DNA from: Chaetorhynchus papuensis
Lineage: Eukaryota > Chordata > Aves > Passeriformes > Rhipiduridae
Assembly: GCA_013396525.1 (NCBI GenBank)
Contig: VWYX01000626.1
Span: forward strand, 310,001 to 374,000
DNA: 64,000 bases
Direction: 5' to 3'
In this document: positions 13,353-24,247 of the stretch, one piece after another
How the letters are laid out: the number at the start of each line of letters is the position of its first letter
Numbering within the stretch: position 1 is the stretch's first letter
Notes under the pieces: generated by a model
Seen by the model: the letters and a program-made list of their open reading frames with translations, nothing else
Told to the model about the DNA's origin: nothing
The model's database searches: none
Made by a program: the position numbers and the translations under genes

Positions 13353-13779
13353 AGAATCAGTGCTTGCTCACCAAACATCATAAATGCATATAAAACCATA
13401 AAACACACACAGAAGTACCGTGCTATGCAAAAAACCAACCCACGGTCTCTGAAGGAAAAGCACACAAAAACAGAGAGCATATAAAAATTAGAAAACCTTA
13501 TTAAGCAGACACTGGTGATATATCAAGAATGCAGCTTTATCACAATCTTAAACCAAAGAAAAAAACCATTATAAAATTGTAAGTGTTTATGGTTTCTCTT
13601 TTCATTCAATGCTGTGTATTATATTTTCAAACGATTAAAAAAATCATCTTGGTAAAATCATGTACTGTAGGGGTAGCACTGGGGAATCCGGTAAAGAAAA
13701 AAACCTCTTTGTTAGCCAAGCCACAAAGCATCTAACAGAGCCTAATTCATCATGAAAATGCCAGGATGCCTGACAGCTG

Positions 13780-14445
13780 AGTGACAGATCAGCCCTGTGC
13801 TCGCTCCCTCTCCCCTCGCAGAGGAGCCCCTTTGATTCGATGTGTCTGTTCCTCCTGGACAGCACAACTCATGTGCACAGCGGCTGCACGCAAGAGCTTA
13901 GCTCAGGAAAAAGGGGACAGACCGAGCACAAAAGCCCTCACAGGACAGCTGGGAGTTTGCTGGGTGGTGGGAACTTCTTGTCAGGTGTAAGGGAGCGTTT
14001 CCTCACATTTTCTTTCCTCTCCCCGGCAAGGGGGATCAGTGATCTCTGCAGCTCTGCCCGCCCCGTGCAAGCCACCGGGCTTTGGCAGCACCACCCGACA
14101 CCTGCCCAGGTGCCCATCCCCAGAAACCCCAGAGCTGTCCCCTGGGACCTGCCATCCCAGCTGGGCGTGGAGCAGCAGCCCTGGCTGGGACACAACTCCA
14201 GTCCTGCTGCACATGTAGGATCAGGGATTAGGAGTTCAGCCTCTCTAGCTGTCACTCAGTCTGCTGCTCACTTGAAAATGAAGCCTGTGCTTAAGTGCTT
14301 CGTGGGACTGGGGCCAGAATGCTCGGTTTCTTGCAGAAATGTTTTTATATCCATAATGTTCGCTCAATCCTTCTGCCAAGTAAACCTCTTTTCCCAGAGT
14401 TTTGTTTATTTTTCAGGATTGAGCTCAGAGAGGGCTGGGGGTTAA
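13780..14445 (+). other. GC-rich intronic tract with an unsupported 201-codon open frame
   Basis: Base composition rises clearly above the surroundings, and an open frame runs 13840-14445. Its translation is low in recognisable motifs and is rich in Ser, Pro, Gly and Leu, as expected when GC-rich DNA has few stops. Another long frame lies on the opposite strand (13938-14255), which argues against coding. No gene is claimed. Confidence 0.5.
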
Positions 14446-14962
14446 CCTCAAGTACAGTGGCCTTATTGCCATGTAGGCTGAAGGCACTTTATACTGAAAA
14501 GGCAGCTAGAAAGTATGCTCACTTTATTAGTCCCTATCTCTGCAAGGGACAAGCAAAGCAGCACAGGGATAAGTGGAAGTAGGGCTCTCCCATTCAGTCT
14601 GTGAAAGAACAGACAGTACATAGAGGAAAAAGTAAATTAAATAATGCCAAGTACAAGTAACACAGCACTGGATCGTTTATGCTTTCAGTATGTAATTCTT
14701 CTCTGTGTATTTTAAAAATCTACAACTCTAAGATGAAAGAAAAAGGGAAACAAGGGAGTACTTGGAAAAAAACTTCAGAAGCAAACACTTGAGCAAAACC
14801 ACTCAAATCACTCAAAAAGAGAAGATTATTTTTCTAATCATGACCAGTGTGTTGGCGAGAAATGACCCCACAACAACCCTAAATTTTTATACCCAAAGAT
14901 AATCAGCTTCAAAAAACAAAGCAAGAGATAGAATGGGCTCAGGAACTTTGTGGGAAAGCTGT

Positions 14963-15010
14963 CTGTATGTCACACCTTCTGTATGTCACACCTTCTGCAT
15001 GTCACACCTT
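14963..15010 (+). repeat. Tandem repeat, three copies of 16 bp
   Basis: Three head-to-tail copies of ctgtatgtcacacctt; the third has one T-to-C change. Confidence 0.95.
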
Positions 15011-16697
15011 CCCACCTTTCCCAGCTGCTAGCTGGCTGGGTGGGACAAGGCTGAAGAGGGGACACAGTGGCCACTGTGGAGGATACCCCCAAGGGCAGGT
15101 GGGGAACAGAGCAGGACTGGGCTCTACCCCACATCCCCTGTGCAAGGCCACACAGCCTTGAAGGCTACGAAATCCAAGCAAATTTTAAAGTCTTCGTTTC
15201 CCTTCTGCTGTTTGAGCAAGTGTACTTCCTTGGAGAAATTCTCCTCAGAAATTTAAGAAATGTGGGGAAAAAACAAAACAAACAAAACCAAATATGGGAA
15301 AGAATTTACTGTCTTATGGCTTGGCTCAATAAAATTTAGATGCTCCAAAGCAAAAGTGGTCATGAGGTCTTTGTCAGCAAACCAGTGAGGCACAGACTTT
15401 CTTGTTCTGTCCGTAACCTTTCATAAAGCATTTTACAAACAATGTACACAAGGAAAACTGGAACCACTCAGACCTTGCAATGGCAAGCTCTGCATGTCCC
15501 TGCTCTAGTGCCACATTCACGTGTGACAGCCTGGATAGTACAAAGCACAAAAGGATTATTTCCTTTTGCCTCCACAGAAGGCAGCAGTGTCACACTCACC
15601 CACCAGAAAAAAAAGGGGGGAAAGCATGTAATTAAAATATAGAGAGCATATTAGGAATGAGAACCAAGGGTAAACTCCATACATCAAGCACAGCAGTGAG
15701 TCAAAACAAACTGTCTTACTGAGTGAAGTTTTTAACAAAAAGAATTGGCAAAGAAAGAAAACAGGGGACAAAGCATGGACATCTCCCTAAAAAGAGCCAG
15801 TGGACCTTTCAAACAATTATGTGCACATCTTGGAGTACTTCCACTGTGATACCACGTGAGCAAATAAGTGTCCTTCTGTAAGGGCACAGCGATGGACAGA
15901 AATGTCCCAATCTCCTCCTCACTACCCAGACAGGTCTCTGCCCCTCAATTCTCTTCCTGTACATCCCATTTCCTGCTGCCTCCTGCCAGTCCAACACACC
16001 AGGGCCCTGTGCTCATCCTTCAAACTGCACTCCTGATCCCACCCCAGCTACAGAGAACAAAGCACAGACTTGAACGCTTCAAACACTCGGTCTAGAAATT
16101 ACTGTATTATTTTCTCTTTCCCCTGTCCTCCACTCCTTATTAATATTTCCAGCAGTAAATGCCTTCTAGGGAACTCTGCAACAACGAGGCCCACCTCTGG
16201 GAAAATGAGGATTCACATGTTGCCGTGGCTCATGAGCTACAGGTCTGCAATAAAAGCAACACAATTTCATTAGAGAGGATTAAAACTGTTTGATCTCCCA
16301 GAAAACGACGACAGGGGATAGTGTAGAGCAGAGAGGGTTTGCAAAGAAACAGGGATTAGAGGCACCAATATACACTTCAGGTAAGGAGACAGAGGCTCTT
16401 ACCATTGTAAAAAATAAGCTTTGGAAGTTGTGTTGGTGACTGCCAGCAACTCAGATGTAACACAGCTGTCAGAATGTTCAGGCCCTGTCCCAGCTTGAAA
16501 AATCAGGTATTTTATAGTATCTCCAGTTAGTGACATAAAAGCCAACACTTGCTTGACGTCACAGACAACAAAATTCGTGTATCTTTCTTTCTATATAAAT
16601 GGCAAATTTTGCTCTGAGCAGAGTTCCCTTAAGCTGGGCAGGGCAGATACTTGCTCTGCTTGGTCCCATGGCTGCAGAAAGCATTTGGCTGCAGCAT

Positions 16698-16767
16698 GTG
16701 GCCTTTTTAAGGCTTCATCCCTCGTGTGCATCCCTGCACACGAGGGATGAAGCCTTAAAAAGGCCAC
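16698..16767. repeat. Near-perfect long hairpin: 33-bp arms, 4-base loop
   Basis: The left arm (16698-16730) and right arm (16735-16767) are exact reverse complements, separated only by TCCC (16731-16734). Beyond the arms there is a G/T position and then one more matching pair. No terminal sequence suggests a transposon, and arms this perfect are unlike a microRNA precursor. A template-switch mutation or a fold-back artefact in the assembly would produce such a shape. See findings. Confidence 0.95.
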
Positions 16768-17091
16768 GTATCTCTCTGGGCTTCAAGTATTTAAAAGGAA
16801 AGGCAGGTCTTCTCTAAATGTAGGTACAGCAAGTTCAATAACTATCATTTATACTTCCATTTTCCCCTCATATAAACTGTGCCGACTCTTCTGGTTTATA
16901 TAGTCACAGGTAGACCAGAGGAAAACTCAGTGAAGGTTTTGTATAGATGGACTAGAAGAATAAAAAACAAGTAAAGCTTCACTACAATTCATAAAAGCCT
17001 GAAGAAGCACAGTAAAGTCACCACCACAGAAGAAGGGCACACACCCCATGAGTGACCAGGCTCCTGTTTCCAGGCTGTGCCCTAGGTTTAT

Positions 17092-17144
17092 TCACAATAT
17101 GACCATTTCAGCCCTGAACCAGTGTTGAAATGGTCATATTGTGA
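17092..17144. repeat. Inverted repeat with 19-bp perfect arms and a 15-base loop
   Basis: Left arm 17092-17110 (tcacaatatgaccatttca) is the exact reverse complement of 17126-17144. The loop is 17111-17125. It lies 325 bp from the longer hairpin, and the two share no sequence. Confidence 0.95.
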
Positions 17145-20100
17145 CCATGTGCTGGTGCTGCTGCTGCCCAGTGCCTCCCTAGGACAGCTAGGAAGCATTA
17201 CAGCATTTCTGGTGTAAGACCATATGCTGGTAATGGTGATTTTTTTCTCCATTTTTCCAATTAATGTTAACCTAACTGAATAATTGCTGGGAAACAGGAG
17301 AGGAAAAGGAAAGTTTGTACTCAGCTGGATGAAATACGTCGTTTTTCTCTGTGCACAAGACAGAGGTCTTCACAAGAGGCAGCCTCTTCTGGGGCAGAAG
17401 GTGACAACACAGACACAACTGGCTTTTCACTCGAATCTCATGGCCCATCTAACATCAGCAGGTTGCAGCCTTGCACTCAGACAAATGGAAAAACTGAACA
17501 TTATCCCCAGGTTCCTGTAAGTCCCTTCAATGAAGCTGTAACAGCTGAGGATCTCCTCACTCTCCATCTTCCCTTGTACAATCCAAAGCTACTGTCCCTG
17601 TGTCTGCCAGACGTGACTCCAGCTCATGACTGAACTATGGCACACTGGGAGGCAGCCAGCACTTACAGTATGAAAGATCTGACAGGTAAGAACACATTTT
17701 TATGTTCTTTCACACACTGAATCCACAGGCTAAGCTACTTAGGAGAAAAAAAACCCCAGACAATCAAAGGAATTAAAAGTAAAGATAGAAGAATTAACAC
17801 ACATCTTCAGCTGGAGATTGAAAAGACAATGCCCCAAGCTGTTTGTAAAAGAACCTGCAGCACCAAGCATATGCAGCACCTAAAAGGTGAGCAGGGACAT
17901 GAAACAAATACCTACAAGTTAACAGATTAGCCCTCAAATGCCTTGTTGATAAAAACAGGATCTGAAGTTATTGATAGAAAAAACAGTGCTAAGAGTTACT
18001 ATATAGTTTTGTTTTTATATTCAAAGAAGTGTAACATTGTTCAAGGTACACTTTAGATGGCTGGTGTTTGTTTGGGGTTCTGGTCATTCTTCCCCCAAAA
18101 TCTAAACTATGTTAAATGCAAAAATCAATGAAAAGCTTTCTTAACTACCGTAAAAATGAAATGAATCTGGGAAGATTTATTGTTTAAATTGGCAAATCCT
18201 CTACTGGCGACCAAATGGTTAAAGAAAAAAAATAAGGGGAAAAAAAAAGCCTTAAAAGACTCAGGAGAATTAGCTGTTGCTAAAACAATTTTATGGTCCT
18301 TTCCACTTCAGTGGAGGTAGTTTGTATGGCTGACTGGAATCTATTCAATGCTGTCAAACATCTAACACTCCCATAGCCAGACGCCTTACAATGAATAACA
18401 AGCAGCCTCGCTGCCAATATGCTTGAGCTGCATTTTTTACCAGGGTCTGGACCCCAACCCGGCAACACTCCAACTTCATTGTTTGATGCCTTGTTAATTT
18501 ATAAGACCAAAAATTAACCACAACAAACAGAAGTGCCAAAATTCTAAAGCGATGCAGCTACAAAATCCATCATATTTAACAGACCACAATACAGGAAGTC
18601 AGGTTTGCAAAAAGAACCTGCACATCTAATTTCTCTTTAGTAGTTTAAATTGATTTCGTAATAGAAAATAACACTCGATTTCAGCAGACGACTTCCACAA
18701 TCTGGGGAGGGTTACAATAAGTGCACAGAACAAAAAAGAAAGAAGTAGAAACAATGAATAAAGTGTACACAACTCTCGTTGAAACACTAAGCACATCATC
18801 TGTCATCCTGAGTATCATCATTTCCATAAATATTATCCCAACCATTGATTGCCTTGCTCAGTGCTGTGCTTCAAGCAAAATCCTGGACTCTTACCATATT
18901 TACGTCCTTCATCTTTCAACTCTAATAATGGTGAAGCGCTGACACCAGACTCATATTCCAGGGAAGATAGAGAGTGCTCAGTGACAACCCTGGCTCTGTG
19001 AAATTACAACTGTGCTCTCTTGGCAGGTTTATGATTATGGCTCTGACAGGCCTTGTATTCTGGAGCTCATATCCTGCCTTGGGCACATCCTCCTCTTCTA
19101 CAGCACCGAGCTAAAGTCAAACAGGACACACACGTTACCGTGAAGGTATCCCTTTAGCATTTTCAACTTCGGGAGGAAAATGAGCATCTTTCTCACCATA
19201 TTTAACACAGCTTGTGACTCTGGGGTTTCCTTTTAATTACACTTGCTGCTAGAGTTCCCGGGACCTAATTCTCTAGGAACCATAAGGTGGTGCTGAAAAA
19301 TTCCAGAGCCTCGGTTTGTAAAACAAAGTGAAGCAAAGCAGCTGCTTTGAGAAAAAGTGGCCATATCATGTCGATACACAGCCCTGAGAAAAACTAAACT
19401 CAAGTCCATAGTAGAACTCATTAGCTCATTCTTACTAAACAAAAATAGCACTTTTAGTGCTGAGTTGATTATCAAAAGACAAGAAGAGACACAGCTCTGA
19501 AGGCATGAAGAAAAGCAGTGGGCTGTGTGTGTCAGTGTGTGCACAAGTGCTTGGGGATGCTTGTGTTAAGTCTTGACAGCACTGAACAACACGGGGGGAC
19601 AGGCTGAACAGCCCTGCAATGGCCAAGGACACTGGCTTCATCAACCAGGCACTTTTAAGGATGTATTTAGAATGAACATCAATGGGGTATCATTGTTTTC
19701 AAGCCTAAAGAAAACAACAAGGAAGTAATAAAACGTACCTTTCAGGAGTCTATCGCCCCAAAATTATTTTCCCTAAATACAGACAGCATCCATAATACAG
19801 AGTGATTTTTTTTTTTTTTTTAATTCATTTTTTACAACACTGTTCAGGCCTCTTGCTCTGAAAGCCAGCTACTGTTTTTTGGCCTTATCATGAACCCACT
19901 GTCCTTACTCTCTACATCTGGCCCTACAGCATCCAACAGCATATGCAATGCGGAACACACACTCGAATCATGCACAATTTCATCTGGTTTGAACCAGCAT
20001 GCATGCACATCCCCAGAAAACACTCACTCAACAGCATTTCTGGGACCCCACAAACATACACAAATACCTGACACATTTTCCACAAGCACTCTGGCAATAA

Positions 20101-20435
20101 GATTAGGCCAAACAAGTATATCTTGTTTGTAAACAGGAAAAATAATGGTGCTGTGATCCCTCTCAAAGACAGAAGCCTTTGTCAAAAGGCAGCACCCCCA
20201 AGTCACTATCATTCCCAAAACCTTAATCACAGTAAATAACCACAAAGGGTTAATCACAGATAAAGCTGGTCTCAGGTCAAAAGCAGGTAAAAAGCTACAT
20301 CAGTTCCACTGATATCAATGTTTAACACAAGCCTTTTAGGTTACGTGTTTACACAAAATCCAAGATTCAGGGAATGAAAAGTAGAACTTGAATACTGCTC
20401 CATCAGGCAGAAGAGAGCTTTTTATCCTACTACAG

Positions 20436-20452
20436 ATTAATGACTCATTAAT
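20436..20452. promoter_or_regulatory. Palindromic AP-1-like site
   Basis: ATTAATGACTCATTAAT is symmetrical about its central base and contains the AP-1 core TGACTCA flanked by ATTAAT homeodomain-like half sites. Single sites of this size arise by chance; binding is not shown. Confidence 0.25.
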
Positions 20453-23400
20453 AGTATGGTGGAGCACTATCAGCAGCCCCTTGGGAGGCAAGATGGGCCT
20501 TGTGAAGGAATGAATGCCTTTGGGGATGAAGAGACACATCCATGCAAACGAATCATCACTTCTGCAAAAGCAACTTAAGGCTGTACAGTTTATGTCAAAT
20601 CAAATTCTCAGCTACATGTTTAGTCAAACAACATGACAGCTGGATAATACCCAGTAAATATTCTCAGAACTAACTCAATTGTAATTACACGGTGTTTCTT
20701 TATTCCTGCTCCACTTGATAATAATTTAGATTTTTTTTGGAAATATGTGTTTCAATTTAACCTACTCCATTTTGACAAAAACACTTAATTTCAGGCAGTT
20801 CCATCGCCACAGATGAGATGATCCTTACCACCAGGAAATCAGGCTACTCTGTGCTATCAAACACCTGCATGGAGGAGAATTCTCATTAACCAACAGGGGC
20901 CAGAAAGCTCCTTGTATCCCCTTAGAGAGCTGTTCAAGGCTATACGAGCTCTAATTCTCCAGAGGACTTCTGTAACAGATGGAAATAAGGCAAATGCATT
21001 AAACAATTTAGATGATTATTTCCAGAAATACTTCTACAGTACTCAAGTGTCAAAATGCTTTTAAATCAAGCAAATTGCACGTGGAAAGACTTACAAAGCT
21101 GACTACAGGAATTAGATGCTTACACTCCATGAAATTCACTTGATTCCAGATATATAGCTCCACTGCTGCTTTTTAAAACTTCACCCATGACTGACCATAA
21201 GATGAGAGCAGTATCTTAATGAGTATAAAGCCCAAGAGAAATAAACCAAAAATTTAATGCAGACTTACTTTTGCATGTTTTACAGCACTGTGAAAGCCGT
21301 ACTCTTACCTTTCCCACAGAAATAGGTCATTACAAGGTGTGCCCTTGGGGCAGCTCCCCTGGTTTCTACAGGGTCTCCTCCTGCCCTGGGATTCACAAAG
21401 GATTTGAACCTGATGTACAGTCACACAACCCGGGTTCGTGAGAACCAAATACACAAGGACTGCTAGAACTGCTGCTAAATCAGACAGGGCTGTTCGGAGA
21501 TCTTGAACAGAAACCTCATCACAGCTGAGGGCTCCTCCAGTTTCTCTTTTCAGAGGAGGTTTCCTGCTAAGTGCTTGGAAAAAGCAAAATGTCATTTAAA
21601 ATAACATTTCTAGTGCAAATATTGCACAAACATAACTTTCCCTGTCCATTTTCAGAGTTGCTTTCTGCAATCTAACCACAAGGAATTGAATATACGGCTT
21701 TAACCTCTGCTAAGTACAGTCTTTATACTTATTGACAGCTGGTGTTGATCATTTGAATTGGAAAACTTGCAGGAAGGAAGCACCTGAGTTCAGCTCTGAG
21801 TGTTCTCCAAAGTCTCCAGGAGTGTTTTATGATGCCATTCAATGTCATTAATCAAGTAGTTCATTACTGGCTGGCAGAAACTCTTTGTTGCTGTGAACTC
21901 ACTCAACACAAAGTTATTTTGTTCATAGTATTGCTGCTTCCTTTTCAAATTTGTAAGGTTACTGTGCATCAATCTCCCGCTGCTGCAAATTTGGCACTCT
22001 TTCCCCTATGCTTTTCTTTCCTTAAAGGTGACTGTTTAACAGATCTTGGGTCTTTTACTGTTCAGGATTTTTTTTTCTGCATTCCTAATAATTTAAGACA
22101 CCTGAGTTATTTTCTGTAAACCTTCCTGACACTGTCGAATTCTTACCACAAAATTTATAGTAAGCTTTTCATATTTGTTTTCCCCAAAGGCCCCTCCCCT
22201 GTAAGTTCTGGCTCAAGGCCACTGCAGTAACACAGGCATTCCAGGACACGCCAGGTATGCTCTTTCACAGGCAGATGCCCCCTTTTATCCTTAAACTGAA
22301 TCTAGAAAATATCTATATGGTTCTACTTGTTCAGTGCAGAGGTACTGTGTGCTGCTTCTCAGCAGGGATCATCTGTTTTGGTTAAATGCAACTTTTAAAC
22401 CCACTGATGGGAGGAGGTTGATCAACCAGCCACCAAGAACAGCCATCTATCTATATGTATTTTCTGTTCCTGCTTTTTTTTTTTAACTCCCCTAAGTTCT
22501 AATTTGCTGTTAATTCTGTGTAATTTGCCTCCCAGGTCCCAGTGACACCCCTGATTGCAAAGGACCACAGCAGAAGTGGCTGGACAGGCATGGAAAGCCC
22601 AACTCCTTTGTCTGTGAGGACAACAGTCCTTGCTCGAAGCTTTCACCTTCTCGTGCCTTTCTCGCATTTCTTCTGAGCCACGCGAACTTTTAAGAAACAA
22701 CACTCCCATGATCTGCCAAAAACAGGCATCAGAGAGTCTCCTTCGTTACAGCCTGAAACCAGCCCCTTTAAAATACAAATGGTATTCAGCAGATCTTTAC
22801 TCAATATTATCCATCCTTCTCCTTGATGCCTTCACAACTTGTAGAAAGGCTGTCACTGATTTTGATCCGATTCTGACCACAATCACTACTTCTGTGCTTC
22901 CTGACACTCCTGCAATTCCATGCACCTTGCAACCTAAACACCCCTCCCTTGCTGTATTTCTCCTTCCTCTAGCTGCTCCTCTTCCCAAAGTTTATTCTTC
23001 TATCACTTTTTTTGTATCACTTTTATCACATTAATTGGTGAGCTTGTCTCCAAGAAATTAACTGCCTCGAGGCACACCTTTCTGCTTTCTCCTAACGCTT
23101 AATCTCTGATCATATCTCGGTTTTATAATCCCTATCAAGCCTTTTATTACGTTTTGCTTTTATTACTCCTAAAATCACAAAACACAATATGTTGGACTTT
23201 GCCCTTGCCTAACAGTTATCCATTCTAAAAATAACAGGTCTGTGGCTTTTTACATTCTCCTCATTTAATGCTTTTTCAGCCGTTACAACGTTAGCAACGA
23301 GATAAATACTTTATGATTATGAACTTCTTGCAGCAAGAACAGAGAGAAATACGTGCCTTCCCACATTCCAAATATTCTGCTAACACACATCCCTTCGCAT

Positions 23401-23515
23401 TTCCCACCGTGTTCCAGGGACAGGAGAGGGGAATCTCTGTAACCACGAACTGGCAAAGCTAAAGGCAGTCTGTGCCTGAGCAGGAGCTTATACAGCTTGG
23501 GTTATAAGGTACCTA

Positions 23516-24247
23516 TGTAACCTTAATATCAATATAACCTAAATCATGACTTTTTATATAACCTGAAACATTGCCTTCTACACTTATATAGCCTGAATCA
23601 TAGCTTTTACTTATGTAGCCTGAATCATAACTTCTATATCTATAACCTGATGCTTATATAACCTGAATCATAACTTTTGATACCCATATATCTAATACGA
23701 ATAACTTTTTATGCAATGTAATGGCTAGTATATAGTTAACTAGTTGCTTAAATGCAGAATAGATAAAAGAGAGAAGAAAAAAAAAAAACAAAACTCCCCA
23801 GGTGTATAGTTTTAGAGATAGATAAGGGTAGTACTAATGAGAAGTTGGCAAGCCAAAGCCAATTAGCCACAAAACAAAGAATTTAGGCTGGTGAAGACCA
23901 GATAGACCGAAGAGCATTGTAACTGCGCATGCCCCAAAGACAAAGGTGAAAAGTTCAAGTGTGAAGAACACTTTGGAAGCCTTCATCAAAGACCCCCGGA
24001 TTGGGGAAGGGCATGCACAGTGCAGAGAATTATCTAATAACCATAAGATCATGTTATGTAAATTATTTCCAGCACATATGTGATGATGCTGTAATGACAC
24101 AGCAACATTAAGCATAATTTACTGTATAAATATCCCACAGCACTGGACAAAGGCAGGTGGGTTAGGAGGAAAAATCCCCCTCATCACCAGCGCTGCAATA
24201 AACAAATACCTGCTCTACAGGCATCGGTCTGTGGGGATTTATTTCCA
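23516..24247 (+). mobile_element. Probable retroviral solo LTR with tandemly repeated 5' part
   Basis: A promoter-like TATAAATA (24125-24132) is followed 72 bases later by AATAAA (24197-24202) and a short downstream part, the usual order of U3, R and U5. The suggested ends are TGTAACC at 23516 and TTTCCA at 24247, with flanks ACCTA (23511-23515) and GCCTA (24248-24252), alike at four of five bases. The 5' part is made of degenerate repeats near 23530-23680. The 3' end could instead lie at 'gggca' about 16 bases further on. No internal retroviral genes are next to it. Confidence 0.55.
23530..23680 (+). repeat. Degenerate tandem repeats, unit about 25-30 bp, in the U3-like region
   Basis: About six variants of a unit close to 'atataacctgaatcataac' followed by T-rich sequence. 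The units differ in length and by several substitutions. In LTRs, repeats in U3 often act as enhancers; that role is inference here. Confidence 0.75.

Noticed and set aside
13840..14445. A 201-codon open frame as a gene
   Set aside because: No recognisable domain; long frames on both strands of a GC-rich tract are expected from few stop codons.
16698..16767. The hairpin as a microRNA precursor
   Set aside because: The stem is perfectly paired with a four-base loop; animal precursors have bulges and larger loops, and the sequence matches no miRNA I know.
21395..21440. A tRNA gene, from a B-box-like 'ggttcaaatcc' on the minus strand
   Set aside because: The T-arm does not pair and no acceptor stem or A box fits.
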